Shown here one piece after another: positions 1 through 9,818 of a stretch of DNA of 64,000 bases. Numbering within the stretch: position 1 is the first letter of the stretch; every line of letters begins with the position of its first letter. The stretch covers positions 2,108,001-2,172,000 of the forward strand of contig NZ_CP095741.1 in assembly GCF_023078475.1 (NCBI RefSeq), in the 5' to 3' direction. A program made the position numbers and the translations under genes. Origin of the DNA: Luteibacter aegosomaticola. GTDB lineage: Bacteria > Pseudomonadota > Gammaproteobacteria > Xanthomonadales > Rhodanobacteraceae. The notes under the pieces were generated by a model. The model did not search any database, was not told the DNA's origin, and was given only the letters and a program-made list of their open reading frames with translations.

Positions 1-101
1 GCGATCTCGCGCAGGGTAGGCGGCAGGCCCTGGGTCTGCAGGTACTCCCGCAGGAAGTCCAGGGTCTTCTGCTGTCGCTCGGTGAGGTTCGGCGTCGTCA
101 T
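1..101 (-). CDS. lexA: LexA repressor, N-terminal part (gene runs off the left edge)
   Basis: Reading the minus strand from ATG at 101 gives MTTPNLTERQQKTLDFLREY and then a GLPPTLREI segment, the winged-helix DNA-binding start of LexA, the SOS repressor that cleaves itself when RecA is activated. Only about 33 residues are in the window, so the peptidase domain cannot be checked. A palindromic GTAC-N4-GTAC site lies immediately upstream of the start codon, and no Shine-Dalgarno sequence separates the two. Xanthomonads and pseudomonads often carry a second LexA (LexA2) with this type of operator, heading a lexA-imuA-imuB-dnaE2 mutagenesis cassette. Whether this copy is LexA2 depends on genes outside the window. 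Confidence 0.88.
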   Translation of the reverse strand, partial: MTTPNLTERQQKTLDFLREYLQTQGLPPTLREI

Positions 102-102
102 G

Positions 103-116
103 TGTACATTTGTACA
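103..116 (-). promoter_or_regulatory. Probable LexA operator (SOS box), TGTACATTTGTACA
   Basis: The site is a near-perfect palindrome, GTAC-ATTT-GTAC with flanking T and A, placed one base upstream of the lexA start codon. It resembles the GTAC-N4-GTGC operator described for LexA2-type repressors and differs from the E. coli CTG-N10-CAG box. Its position implies autoregulation. Because the operator touches the start codon, the transcript is probably leaderless or has a very short leader. The binding itself is inferred. Confidence 0.7.
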
Positions 117-298
117 GAAGGCCGGGCCGGGGTGCAAGTGGCTTGTGCGCTTACGAGGTTTCTCAGGTGAAGAAGCCTTACAAAGTCGCTGAGATTGAAG
201 GGATTTTCCTACGCAACAAAGTGGGCTGGGGCCAATCGCCTTGTGCTCGACAACGCGCAATCCTAAGGCCATCCAACGCTTAGGGAGGCCCTCGCCAT

Positions 299-595
299 AT
301 GAACTTCACGGTCCACCATGCTCCCGCATCGCCTGACTCGGCGAGCGAAATTGCACCCGATACCCCGGCCAGTCAGTATGTCGCGCTCGAAATGCGCGTC
401 AGCAGGCTTGAAACCGCTATGGAATTCATCCGGGAAGATATCCGTAACCTTCGGCTCGAGCTAAAGGATCTACGTGCGGAATTTCGCGTGGAGATTCGCG
501 AGCTACGGACCGATTTCCGGTTTCTGCTCGGCACCTTGATTACGTTTGGCCTTGGTCTGGCCGGCATGATGGCCAAGGGCTTCCACTGGATTTAA
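299..595 (+). CDS. Small coiled-coil protein with C-terminal membrane anchor, function unknown
   Basis: This 98-residue protein starts at ATG 299 behind a good ribosome-binding site (agggagg about 10 bases upstream). Residues ~25-72 are charged and heptad-like (repeated LRxEL/RTDFR patterns), typical of a coiled coil. Residues ~74-93 form one hydrophobic segment (LLGTLITFGLGLAGMMA). There are no cysteines and no catalytic motif. Such short coiled-coil, tail-anchored proteins are common in proteobacteria and usually lack an assigned function. It stands alone between lexA and the MFS gene. I do not recognise a named family. Confidence 0.7.
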   Translation: MNFTVHHAPASPDSASEIAPDTPASQYVALEMRVSRLETAMEFIREDIRNLRLELKDLRAEFRVEIRELRTDFRFLLGTLITFGLGLAGMMAKGFHWI

Positions 596-673
596 TGCAC
601 GATCCTGCATGGCTTGCACGTTTGTGCACGTTTCCGTACATTGGTGCTCATTCCCCCTCCCCATGGAATGTGC

Positions 674-1795
674 ATGAACCCCACGCGAGCCACCCGGCTG
701 ATTTTTCTTTTATCCGGCATCGGCATGGCCAGCTGGGCGCCGATGGTGCCGTACGCCAAGGCTCGCCTGGGGCTCGATGACGGCACGCTGGGCCTCATTC
801 TGCTGTGCATGGGCTGTGGCGCCGCTGCGGCCATGCCGCTGGCCGGCTTTCTTACCCATCGCTTCGGCAATCGCGATGTCATTGGTGTCAGTGGCTTGCT
901 GGTTTGCCTTGCGCTGCCGCTGCTCACCCTGGCTCCGGATGCGTGGGCACTCGCGGGCGCGCTGCTGTTCTTCGGTGCATCGCTCGGCGTGATCGACGTT
1001 TCCATGAATGCCCACGCCGTGGATGTGGAAAAGCTGCGTGGCAAGCCGATGATGTCGGGCTTCCATGGCCTCTTCAGCGTCGGTGGCCTCGTCGGTTCCG
1101 CCGGCATGGCGGCACTGCTCAAGGCGGGTGCACCGCTTACGGGGAGTGCCATCGCGGTATCGCTGGGCCTGCTCGTTATCGTGCTAACCCAGTGGAAGCA
1201 TTTCCTCGTACGTCACGAAGACGCGCACGCCGAAGCCCATGCACCGTTCCGCATGCCTGGTGGCGCCATCTTCCTGCTGGGCTTCCTGTGCATGGTGGTG
1301 TTCCTGGCCGAGGGCTCCATGCTCGACTGGAGCGCCGTGTTCCTGCGTTTCTCGCGCGGGTTCGACGCATCGTCGGCGGGCCTGGGCTACGCAGCGTTCT
1401 CCATCGCCATGGCGGTGTGCCGTCTCATGGGCGATCGCATCACCGCGCACGTCGGCCCGGTCGCCATCGTGCGCGGCGGCAGCCTGATCGCCGCGGCGGG
1501 TTTCCTTGCCGCCACGCTCATTCCGTGGGGGCCCGCGGCGTTGCTGGGTTTTGTCCTGGTCGGTATCGGCGCATCCAACATCGTGCCCGTGCTGTTCAGT
1601 GCGGCGGGCCGGCTGGGCGGCGCCTCGCCTGGTGTGGGCATCGCTATCGTCACCGCGCTGGGCTACGCCGGTATGCTCGCCGGCCCGGCAGGGATCGGCT
1701 TTGTCGCCCACCTGAGCACGCTTTCCATCGCACTGACCGGCGTTGCCGGCCTGCTCGTCGTTGTTTCCCTCTGCGCTTCCATCGCGCGTCGCTGA
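674..1795 (+). CDS. MFS transporter (YbjJ-like)
   Basis: The gene encodes a 373-residue inner-membrane carrier with about 12 hydrophobic segments. It has an early GIGMASWAPMVPYAKARLGL stretch and the loop AGFLTHRFGNRDVIG, which matches the MFS loop 2-3 signature (G-x-L-x-D/H-R-x-G-R/N). The sequence resembles YbjJ/fucose-permease-type MFS proteins whose substrate is unknown. I chose ATG 674 because the N-terminus then begins just before the first membrane helix. In-frame starts at 614 and 668 would only add an arginine/proline-rich stretch. The next gene, a HAD phosphatase, begins 15 bp downstream, so the two are probably co-transcribed. Confidence 0.85.
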   Translation: MNPTRATRLIFLLSGIGMASWAPMVPYAKARLGLDDGTLGLILLCMGCGAAAAMPLAGFLTHRFGNRDVIGVSGLLVCLALPLLTLAPDAWALAGALLFFGASLGVIDVSMNAHAVDVEKLRGKPMMSGFHGLFSVGGLVGSAGMAALLKAGAPLTGSAIAVSLGLLVIVLTQWKHFLVRHEDAHAEAHAPFRMPGGAIFLLGFLCMVVFLAEGSMLDWSAVFLRFSRGFDASSAGLGYAAFSIAMAVCRLMGDRITAHVGPVAIVRGGSLIAAAGFLAATLIPWGPAALLGFVLVGIGASNIVPVLFSAAGRLGGASPGVGIAIVTALGYAGMLAGPAGIGFVAHLSTLSIALTGVAGLLVVVSLCASIARR

Positions 1796-1810
1796 TCCGG
1801 AGCTTTCCTT

Positions 1811-2431
1811 ATGTATGCCAAGCGTGATGTGGTGATCTTCGATTTCGGTGGCGTCATCGTCGACTGGAACCCCCGCCATCTGTACCGCAAGCTGTTCGGC
1901 GATGACGAGGCGGGCATGGAGCGTTTCCTCGCCGAGGTCACCACCCCGGAATGGAATCTTCGCCAGGACGCCGGGCGCCCGTGGAAGGAGGCTGTCGCCG
2001 AACTCACGGCGGCGCATCCGAGCCAGGTCGATCTCATTACCGCGTTCCATGAACGCTGGGACGAAACCCTGAAAGGTCCGATCGACGACAGCATCACCAT
2101 CCTGCACGATCTGAAGCAGGCCGGGCATCCGCTGTACGGGCTTACCAACTGGTCGGGTGAAACCTTCCCGATCGCCCGCGCGCGCTACGATTTCTTCAAC
2201 TGGTTCGACGGCATCGTGGTTTCTGGCGACGAGGGCATGATCAAGCCGGATCCGAAGTTGTACGAAACGCTGCTCGAGCGCTACGACATCGACCCGAAGC
2301 GCGCGGTGTTCATCGATGACAACAAGGCGAACGTCGATGCGGCGGAAGCCCTCGGCATCCATGGCATCCATTTCCATTCGCCGGCGCAGTTGCGCAGCGA
2401 GCTGGTGGCGTTGGGCTTCCTGCCGAAATGA
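1811..2431 (+). CDS. HAD-family phosphatase (HAD-IA, YihX-like)
   Basis: This 206-residue cytoplasmic hydrolase has the HAD motifs in order: motif I VIFDFGGVIVDW near residue 10, motif II in LYGLTNWS, motif III lysine in MIKPDPKLYE, and motif IV FIDDNKANVDAA. The helical cap between motifs I and II fits subclass IA. YihX of E. coli is an alpha-glucose-1-phosphatase, so a sugar phosphate substrate is plausible but not shown. The stop codon overlaps the ATG of the DeoR gene by 4 bp. Phosphatase plus DeoR regulator suggests sugar phosphate metabolism. A GGAG ribosome-binding site precedes the start. Confidence 0.88.
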   Translation: MYAKRDVVIFDFGGVIVDWNPRHLYRKLFGDDEAGMERFLAEVTTPEWNLRQDAGRPWKEAVAELTAAHPSQVDLITAFHERWDETLKGPIDDSITILHDLKQAGHPLYGLTNWSGETFPIARARYDFFNWFDGIVVSGDEGMIKPDPKLYETLLERYDIDPKRAVFIDDNKANVDAAEALGIHGIHFHSPAQLRSELVALGFLPK

Positions 2432-3195
2432 ACCTGCCGGATACCACGCTGCCGCGTGAGCGCCAGCAGCTGATCCTTGAGCGCCTGCAGCGGGAGGGAA
2501 AGGTCGTGGCTGCCGATCTCGCCCAGGAGTTCAAGGTCTCGGAGGATTCGATCCGTCGCGACCTGCGTGACCTGGCCTCGCAGGGCTTATGCCGCCGTGT
2601 ATACGGTGGTGCCTTGCTGGCCCCGCACGTGGCGCCGCTGGGCGAGCGCCACAACGAACGCGTGGAACTGAAGCGCAACCTGGGTCGCGTCGCGGCATCG
2701 CTGGTGGGGGAGGGGCAGATCCTCTTCCTCGATGCCGGCTCCACCAACACGGCGCTGGCGAAGGCACTGCCGGATCATCGTGGCCTGACCGTGGTGACGA
2801 ACGCGCCTGACGTGGCGCTGGCCGTGTTGGGACGCCCGGGTTTCGATGTGGTGCTGCTCGGCGGCAAGCTCGATCCGCGCATCGGCGGCGCCATCGGTTC
2901 GCGTACCTTGCGCCAGGCGCAGGATATCCGCGCTGATTTCTGCTTTCCCGGCGTATGCGCCATCGACCCGCGTAGCGGGTTGTGGACCATCGACGAGGAA
3001 GAAACGATGTTCAAGCAGGCGATCATCGAGGCGAGCGGTGAAACCGTCGCCATCGCCACGCCCGACAAGCTGGTGGCATCGGCCACGCACCACACGGTGC
3101 CGATCACGGCGATCACCCACCTGGTGGTGCCCGCTGATACGGATCAAATGACGATCACCCGATACAAGGCCGCCGGAGTAGCCGTACACCTGTAG
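2428..3195 (+). CDS. DeoR/GlpR-family transcriptional regulator
   Basis: The 255-residue protein has an N-terminal DeoR helix-turn-helix (residues ~8-62, RQQLILERLQREGKVVAADL then SIRRDLRDLASQGLCRRVYGGA). A DeoRC sensor domain follows, with an NAGB/RpiA-like fold (FLDAGSTNTALAKAL, VVTNAPDVAL, LLGGKLDPRIGGAIG). DeoR family members are usually repressors released by phosphorylated sugars. It overlaps the upstream HAD phosphatase gene by 4 bp, so both are translated from one message. The TAG stop codon at 3193-3195 lies inside the GTAGGAGCC start of a REP element, so the C-terminus ends where the repeat begins. The effector cannot be told from the sequence. Confidence 0.88.
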   Translation: MNLPDTTLPRERQQLILERLQREGKVVAADLAQEFKVSEDSIRRDLRDLASQGLCRRVYGGALLAPHVAPLGERHNERVELKRNLGRVAASLVGEGQILFLDAGSTNTALAKALPDHRGLTVVTNAPDVALAVLGRPGFDVVLLGGKLDPRIGGAIGSRTLRQAQDIRADFCFPGVCAIDPRSGLWTIDEEETMFKQAIIEASGETVAIATPDKLVASATHHTVPITAITHLVVPADTDQMTITRYKAAGVAVHL

Positions 3196-3285
3196 GAGCC
3201 CACCCTGTGGGCGACGCCTTTCGCGGCACGGCCACAGGTCCTGTGCGTTATCGCGAAAGATGTCGCCCACAGGGTGGGCTCCTAC
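3192..3285. repeat. Inverted pair of REP elements (GTAGGAGCCCACCCTGTGGG type)
   Basis: The left end reads GTAGGAGCCCACCCTGTGGG followed by CGACGCC. The right end is its reverse complement, ending in GGGTGGGCTCCTAC. The two arms are separated by about 40 bp. The same pair occurs at 7205-7299 and 11133-11268, and single copies lie inside genes at 42830 and 50721. The left arm contributes the stop codon of the DeoR gene. The paired arms could form a long hairpin in RNA between the convergent DeoR and ppsA genes. Confidence 0.92.
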
Positions 3286-3319
3286 AAGAAGGCGCCGGCA
3301 CGGGCCGGCGCCTTGGACT

Positions 3320-5692
<2,373 letters not shown>

Positions 5693-5852
5693 AGGAAGAT
5701 CCTCACATCGGTTGGGCGGCGGGCCGCGCTGGTATAAAAACCGGCGCATTGTCGCGGTGGTATGGTCGATGCACAAGGGGTGATGCATCAATTCCCTCGT
5801 GATAATGGGGGGTGGATGGTTATGACGGCGTATTGGTCTTAAGGTGGGAGTC

Positions 5853-6695
5853 ATGGAACCAACCTCAGGGAAACGTCCGATGCGGCGCACCGTCTTCTTT
5901 ATTTCCGATTCCACCGGCATCACCGCGGAAACCATCGGTAACAGCATGCTCACCCAGTTTGACGGGGTGGAGTTCGATACCCATCGCCTGCCGTTTATCG
6001 ATAACCCGGCCAAGGCCGAGGCGGCCGCGCTGAGGATCAAGACCAAATACGCCCAAGACGGCCAGCGCCCGATCGTGGTGAACACCATGACCTCGAAGGC
6101 CCTGTGCGATATCGTCGCGGGCAGCGGGGCCCTGATGCTTGACGTGTTCGCGCCATTCATCGACCCGCTCGAGCACGAGCTGGGAGTGAAGCAATCGGGT
6201 GCCGTGAACCGCTCCCATGGCCTGGTGGATTCGGCGCGTTACGAAGCCCGCATCGAGGCGACGAACTACGCGCTGGCCCATGACGATGGCCTGGACGTGG
6301 ACTACAACCAGTCCGACGTGGTCCTGGTGGGCGTGTCCCGATCCGGCAAGACACCGACCTGCCTGTACATGGCCTTGCATTACGGTGTGTGCGCCGCCAA
6401 TTACCCCCTCACGGACGATGACCTCGACAAGCTTGAGCTGCCGATGCGCCTTCGCCCTTACCGCAGCAGGCTGTTCGGCCTGACGATCGACCCCATCCGC
6501 CTCGCCCAGATCCGTGAGCAGCGCCGTCCCGGTAGCCGCTACGCCACGCTGAAGCAGTGCCGATGGGAGCTGGAGCAGGCGGATCGCCTGATGCGCCGGG
6601 AAAACATCCCGGTCCTCAACACAACGCACACCTCGATCGAGGAAATCTCGAGCAAAATCTTCGAGTACCTCGGTATCGAGCGGCACATGTATTAG
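5853..6695 (+). CDS. ppsR: PEP synthase regulatory protein (kinase/pyrophosphorylase, DUF299)
   Basis: This 280-residue protein of the PpsR/YdiA family is a bifunctional enzyme. It inactivates PpsA by ADP-dependent threonine phosphorylation and reactivates it by phosphate-dependent release of pyrophosphate. The start of the conserved domain is [19 protein letters not shown], and the P-loop [15 protein letters not shown] lies near residue 155. I chose ATG 5853 (length close to E. coli's 277); GTG 5844 and ATG 5880 are in-frame alternatives. It is transcribed away from ppsA with 160 bp between the genes, the common arrangement for this pair. Confidence 0.93.
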   Translation: MEPTSGKRPMRRTVFFISDSTGITAETIGNSMLTQFDGVEFDTHRLPFIDNPAKAEAAALRIKTKYAQDGQRPIVVNTMTSKALCDIVAGSGALMLDVFAPFIDPLEHELGVKQSGAVNRSHGLVDSARYEARIEATNYALAHDDGLDVDYNQSDVVLVGVSRSGKTPTCLYMALHYGVCAANYPLTDDDLDKLELPMRLRPYRSRLFGLTIDPIRLAQIREQRRPGSRYATLKQCRWELEQADRLMRRENIPVLNTTHTSIEEISSKIFEYLGIERHMY

Positions 6696-6727
6696 TACGA
6701 GAACGTTTACGGAGACCGACGCGACCC

Positions 6728-7195
6728 ATGACTGCCATTCTCGAACGCCCAGCCTCGCTCATTCCGGGACGCTTCGAATTCCTGATGGGGCTGTATTCGG
6801 AGAACTACCACCGGCTCGCGCGCCTGTTCGCACCGCAGCGGCTGGCGCCGGGCGTGTACCTGTCCGATATCGACGATGGATTGAACGTGCGCCTGGAAAT
6901 CCAGGAGAAGCACCCGTACACGCTGGAGCTGGAGCTCACCTACGATTTCGTGGATGAGGCGACCGGGCAGCCGTCGCCTTCGGCGCAGCTGCGCATGTAC
7001 ACCGATGCCCATGTGGCGGAGGCCCTGCATTGCCATCCTGGCCGCAAGCTCTGGCAGGTGCTCGGCCCTTTTCCGCCGGCGGATACGGTGCTGCAGCATC
7101 GCCTGCGCATGAACGGCTTCCTCACCCGCTGGCTGGAATACCTGGCGGAGCAGGGCCATTCGATCGGAACATTGGTGAGGGTCGAAGGCACCTGA
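6728..7195 (+). CDS. DUF1249 family protein (YqiB-like)
   Basis: This 155-residue soluble protein has the DUF1249/YqiB pattern: an early NYHRLARLFAPQ stretch, then YTLELELTYDF, PSAQLRMYTDAHVAEALHC and a C-terminal FLTRWLEYLAEQGHS. No enzyme activity is established for the family. E. coli yqiB sits next to cpdA, but here the neighbour is ppsR 32 bp upstream, probably in the same transcript. I chose ATG 6728, with GGAG upstream, over an upstream frame that runs through ppsR. A REP pair begins 9 bp after the stop codon. Confidence 0.85.
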   Translation: MTAILERPASLIPGRFEFLMGLYSENYHRLARLFAPQRLAPGVYLSDIDDGLNVRLEIQEKHPYTLELELTYDFVDEATGQPSPSAQLRMYTDAHVAEALHCHPGRKLWQVLGPFPPADTVLQHRLRMNGFLTRWLEYLAEQGHSIGTLVRVEGT

Positions 7196-7204
7196 CCGCG
7201 CTCG

Positions 7205-7299
7205 GTAGGAGCCCACCCTGTGGGCGACGCCGTTCGCGATAACGCCGCAGGACCTGATGCTTTGAGGCGAAAGATGTCGCCCACAGGGTGGGCTCCTAC
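7205..7299. repeat. Inverted pair of REP elements
   Basis: The left arm GTAGGAGCCCACCCTGTGGG begins at 7205 and the reverse-complement arm ends at 7299. The middle (cgttcgcgataacgccgcag and onwards) resembles the interior of the pair at 3192-3285. It lies between the DUF1249 gene and the end of the convergent tRNA operon. Confidence 0.92.
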
Positions 7300-7320
7300 C
7301 GGAGGCGGCAAATTCCGGGC

Positions 7321-7346
7321 AAAAAAAATCCGCCATATGGCGGATT
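7321..7346 (-). terminator. Rho-independent terminator of the tRNA operon
   Basis: On the minus strand an AATCCGCC/GGCGGATT hairpin with a four-base ATAT loop is followed at once by a run of eight T residues. It begins 12 bp beyond the CCA end of tRNA-Asp, as expected for the end of the Ala-Glu-Asp transcript. Confidence 0.92.
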
Positions 7347-7358
7347 CTTTTTGGAAAG

Positions 7359-7435
7359 TGGCGGAGCGGACGGGACTCGAACCCGCGACCTCCGGCGTGA
7401 CAGGCCAGCATTCTAACCGACTGAACTACCGCTCC
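7359..7435 (-). tRNA. tRNA-Asp (GTC)
   Basis: The minus strand folds as a 77-nt tRNA with a 7-bp acceptor stem GGAGCGG/CCGCTCC, discriminator G and encoded CCA. The T loop GGTTCGAGTCC is normal, and the anticodon arm CTGGC-CTGTCAC-GCCGG gives anticodon GTC. It is the last gene of a three-tRNA operon. Confidence 0.97.
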
Positions 7436-7506
7436 ACACTAGTTTTCCAACTCTTCCAACAACTACCAACTTCTACATCCATTACACTATCCGGCAATCC
7501 GGAAAG

Positions 7507-7582
7507 TGGCGTCCCCACGGGGATTCGAACCCCGGTCGCCACCGTGAAAGGGTGATGTCCTAGGCCTCTAGACGATGGGGAC
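7507..7582 (-). tRNA. tRNA-Glu (TTC)
   Basis: The 76-nt minus-strand tRNA has acceptor GTCCCCA/TGGGGAC, encoded CCA, and T arm GGGGTTCGAATCCCC. The anticodon arm CACC-CTTTCAC-GGTG places TTC at the anticodon. It is the middle gene of the Ala-Glu-Asp operon. Confidence 0.97.
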
Positions 7583-7593
7583 GTACTAGAAGT

Positions 7594-7669
7594 TGGTGGA
7601 GCCAGCCGGGATCGAACCGGCGACCTCCTGCATGCCATGCAGGCGCTCTCCCAGCTGAGCTATGGCCCC
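7594..7669 (-). tRNA. tRNA-Ala (GGC)
   Basis: The 76-nt minus-strand tRNA has acceptor stem GGGGCCA paired with TGGCTCC (one G-T pair), encoded CCA and D arm AGCTCAGCTGGGAGAGC. The anticodon arm CCTGC-ATGGCAT-GCAGG gives GGC. It is the first gene of the operon and lies 17 bp downstream of the -10 box. Confidence 0.97.
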
Positions 7670-7685
7670 CTGCTGGAAGCCGCAA

Positions 7686-7714
7686 AGATTAGGGCCGAAC
7701 CCCGATTCCGTCAA
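7686..7714 (-). promoter_or_regulatory. Sigma-70 promoter of the tRNA-Ala/Glu/Asp operon
   Basis: On the minus strand TTGACG (7714-7709) and TAATCT (7691-7686) are separated by exactly 17 bp. They sit 17 bp before the first base of tRNA-Ala. The -35 matches five of six consensus positions and the spacing is ideal, fitting a strong stable-RNA promoter. Just downstream of -10 the sequence is TTGCGGC rather than a clear GC-rich stringent discriminator. Confidence 0.85.
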
Positions 7715-7895
7715 GCGTTCATTACAGTTTTTTTGAATTTATTTTCGACAAATTCAGAATAATGATGAATGACGCGGACTTGCGTGACATCTGGATTTCA
7801 GGGGTCTGGTCACTGTTTGACCACTGAGTAGACGCGGCGATGTTTTCGCGAGTTCGTGCGGGTTAACCTGTCAGCTCAAAATCACAGGGACAGGC

Positions 7896-9656
7896 ATGCA
7901 CGGCATCGTTTTCATCCAGGACCTGGCCACCGTGATGCTGGTCGCGGGTCTCACCACGGTGCTTTTCCAGCGCCTGCGCCAGCCGGTCGTGCTGGGCTAC
8001 ATCATCGCTGGCCTGCTGATCGGCCCGCACACGTTCCCCTTCATCTTCATCCACGACGAAGACACGATCCGCACGCTCTCCGAGCTGGGCATGATCCTGC
8101 TGCTCTTCGCGCTCGGCCTCGAGTTCAGCCTGAAGAAGCTGCGCGCCGTCGGTGGAGCCGCGCTGGTGGCCGCGTTCGCGGAAATCGTGCTGATGGTGTG
8201 GATCGGCTATGAGATTGGCCGTTTCTTTGGCTGGACCGCCATGGATTCGCTCTTCCTGGGCGCCATGCTTTCGATCTCGTCCACCACGATCATCATGAAG
8301 GCGCTGGAGGATCTGAATCTCAAGCGCGAGCGGTTCGCGCAACTGATGTTCGGGATCCTGATCGTCGAGGACCTGCTGGCCATCGTGCTGATGGCGTTGC
8401 TCACGGGTATCGCGAAGACCGGCGGCCTCGAGGCCGACCAGGCGCTGGCCGCCGTCGGCAGGCTAGGGCTTTTCATGGCGGTTTCGCTCGTCGTGGGCCT
8501 GCTGCTGGTGCCGCGCGTCGTCGACTACATCGCGAAGGTCAGCCGCAACGATGTGCTGCTGATCGCGGTGCTGGGCATCTGTTTCGGCTTCTGCCTGCTG
8601 GTGACGGAGCTGGGCTATAGCGTGGCGCTGGGCGCCTTCATGATCGGCGCGATCGTCGCTGAGTCGGAAAGCGTCGCCCGGATCGAGCGCATCATCATGC
8701 CGGTGCGCGACATGTTCAGTGCCATCTTCTTCGTGGCTATCGGCATGTTGATCGATCCAGCGCTGCTGGCGGAGTACGCATGGCCCATCACGATCGTCAC
8801 GATCGCCGTGGTCGTGGGCAAGGTGGTGACCTGCAGTTTCGGCAGTTTCGTGGCGGGCAACGACGGCCGCACCTCGTTGCGGGTTGGCATGGGCCTGGCC
8901 CAGATCGGCGAATTTTCGTTTGTCATCGCCACGCTGGGTCTCAGCCTGAAGGTAACGAGCAACTTCCTGTATCCCGTAGCGGTGGCGGTCTCGGCGATCA
9001 CCACCTTCCTGACCCCGTATCTCATCCGGCTGTCCGATCCGCTGGCCACCGGCCTGGGGCGGGCGCTGCCTGCGCGGGTCACGGGCGTGTTCGGCGCCTA
9101 TACGGAGTGGATGGGTAACCTGGGGCTGCAGGGGCAGGGCGCGATCGTCATGAAGATGATCCGGCGCCTGGTCTGGCACGTGATCATCAACATGGTCCTG
9201 GTCATCGCCGTGTTCATCATCACGGCCTTCGCCTATCGCCGCGGCTTCATGCACCTGGATCTCTTCAGCGACAACTCGGTGGTGAGGCGCAGCCTGGCCT
9301 GGTCGGCCGCGGCGCTGGTCTCGCTGCCGATGATCGTGGCGGCCTACCGTAAGGCGGGGGCGCTCGGCATGCTGCTGGCCGAGCTAAGCATTCCTGACCG
9401 GTTCGGGGCGCGAACCTATCGGATCCGTGCCGTCCTGGGCCGGATCATTCCGCTGGTGGTCATGCTGATCCTTGGCCTGCTGGTGGCGGCGCTGGCCTCG
9501 ACGATCCTGCCGCCGCGCGAGGTCGCAGCGGTGCTGATACTGATCGGCATCGGCCTGACATGGCTTCTTTGGCGCGTTTTGGTACAGGTGCACGCCCGTT
9601 TGCAGGCGGCTCTGCGGGATACTCTGGATAAGCCGGGGCAGGGTCACGAGGAGTGA
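7896..9656 (+). CDS. CPA2-family cation:proton antiporter without an RCK domain
   Basis: The 586-residue inner-membrane protein has the Na+/H+ exchanger core in its first ~380 residues (VVLGYIIAGLLIGP, ALGLEFSLKKLRAVGG, SISSTTIIMKALEDL, GILIVEDLLAIVLMALLTG). This is characteristic of KefB/KefC/YbaL-type potassium or proton antiporters. Those proteins usually end in a cytosolic TrkA-N (RCK) nucleotide-binding domain. Here residues ~420-586 instead hold about four more hydrophobic segments (MVLVIAVFIITAFAY, LAWSAAALVSLPMIVAAY, IIPLVVMLILGLLVAALAS, VLILIGIGLTWLLWRVL) and a short charged tail. Ligand gating must therefore differ from the Kef pattern. The ion is not determined. Confidence 0.87.
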   Translation: MHGIVFIQDLATVMLVAGLTTVLFQRLRQPVVLGYIIAGLLIGPHTFPFIFIHDEDTIRTLSELGMILLLFALGLEFSLKKLRAVGGAALVAAFAEIVLMVWIGYEIGRFFGWTAMDSLFLGAMLSISSTTIIMKALEDLNLKRERFAQLMFGILIVEDLLAIVLMALLTGIAKTGGLEADQALAAVGRLGLFMAVSLVVGLLLVPRVVDYIAKVSRNDVLLIAVLGICFGFCLLVTELGYSVALGAFMIGAIVAESESVARIERIIMPVRDMFSAIFFVAIGMLIDPALLAEYAWPITIVTIAVVVGKVVTCSFGSFVAGNDGRTSLRVGMGLAQIGEFSFVIATLGLSLKVTSNFLYPVAVAVSAITTFLTPYLIRLSDPLATGLGRALPARVTGVFGAYTEWMGNLGLQGQGAIVMKMIRRLVWHVIINMVLVIAVFIITAFAYRRGFMHLDLFSDNSVVRRSLAWSAAALVSLPMIVAAYRKAGALGMLLAELSIPDRFGARTYRIRAVLGRIIPLVVMLILGLLVAALASTILPPREVAAVLILIGIGLTWLLWRVLVQVHARLQAALRDTLDKPGQGHEE

Positions 9657-9681
9657 ACTGGACGAATTCACGAAAGGTCCA

Positions 9682-9709
9682 TGAACTTTTTGTATGAAAC
9701 CTTGTCTCT
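9682..9709 (+). promoter_or_regulatory. Sigma-E (RpoE/AlgU)-type promoter upstream of the FKBP gene
   Basis: TGAACTT (9682-9688) is followed 16 bp later by TCTCT (9705-9709). This is the same -35 element and spacing as the site in front of rpoE at 18134-18161, and it is close to the GAACTT-N16-TCTGA consensus. It lies about 110 bp before the start codon of the periplasmic isomerase gene. In E. coli fkpA is a known sigma-E target. Confidence 0.68.
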
Positions 9710-9818
9710 GCCCCCGTCATTGCAAGCCGGGCGCGAACCACAGCACAATGGCGATTCGCCTCCACACGGAGGTACCACGGCGGCCTCGCCGATTTTCTCC
9801 AAAGAGAGGGAGTAACGA

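Noticed and set aside
617-633. Direct repeat CACGTTT-N3-CACGTTT upstream of the MFS gene
   Set aside because: It is only seven bases, with no promoter or known operator context; chance is likely.
7359-7669. tRNA cluster as a prophage or island attachment site
   Set aside because: No integrase gene and no duplicated tRNA 3' end are present in the window.
7733-7763. Promoter for the antiporter gene in the AT-rich stretch (TTGAAT and AATAAT)
   Set aside because: The spacing is 19 bp and other combinations fit equally poorly, so I do not claim it.
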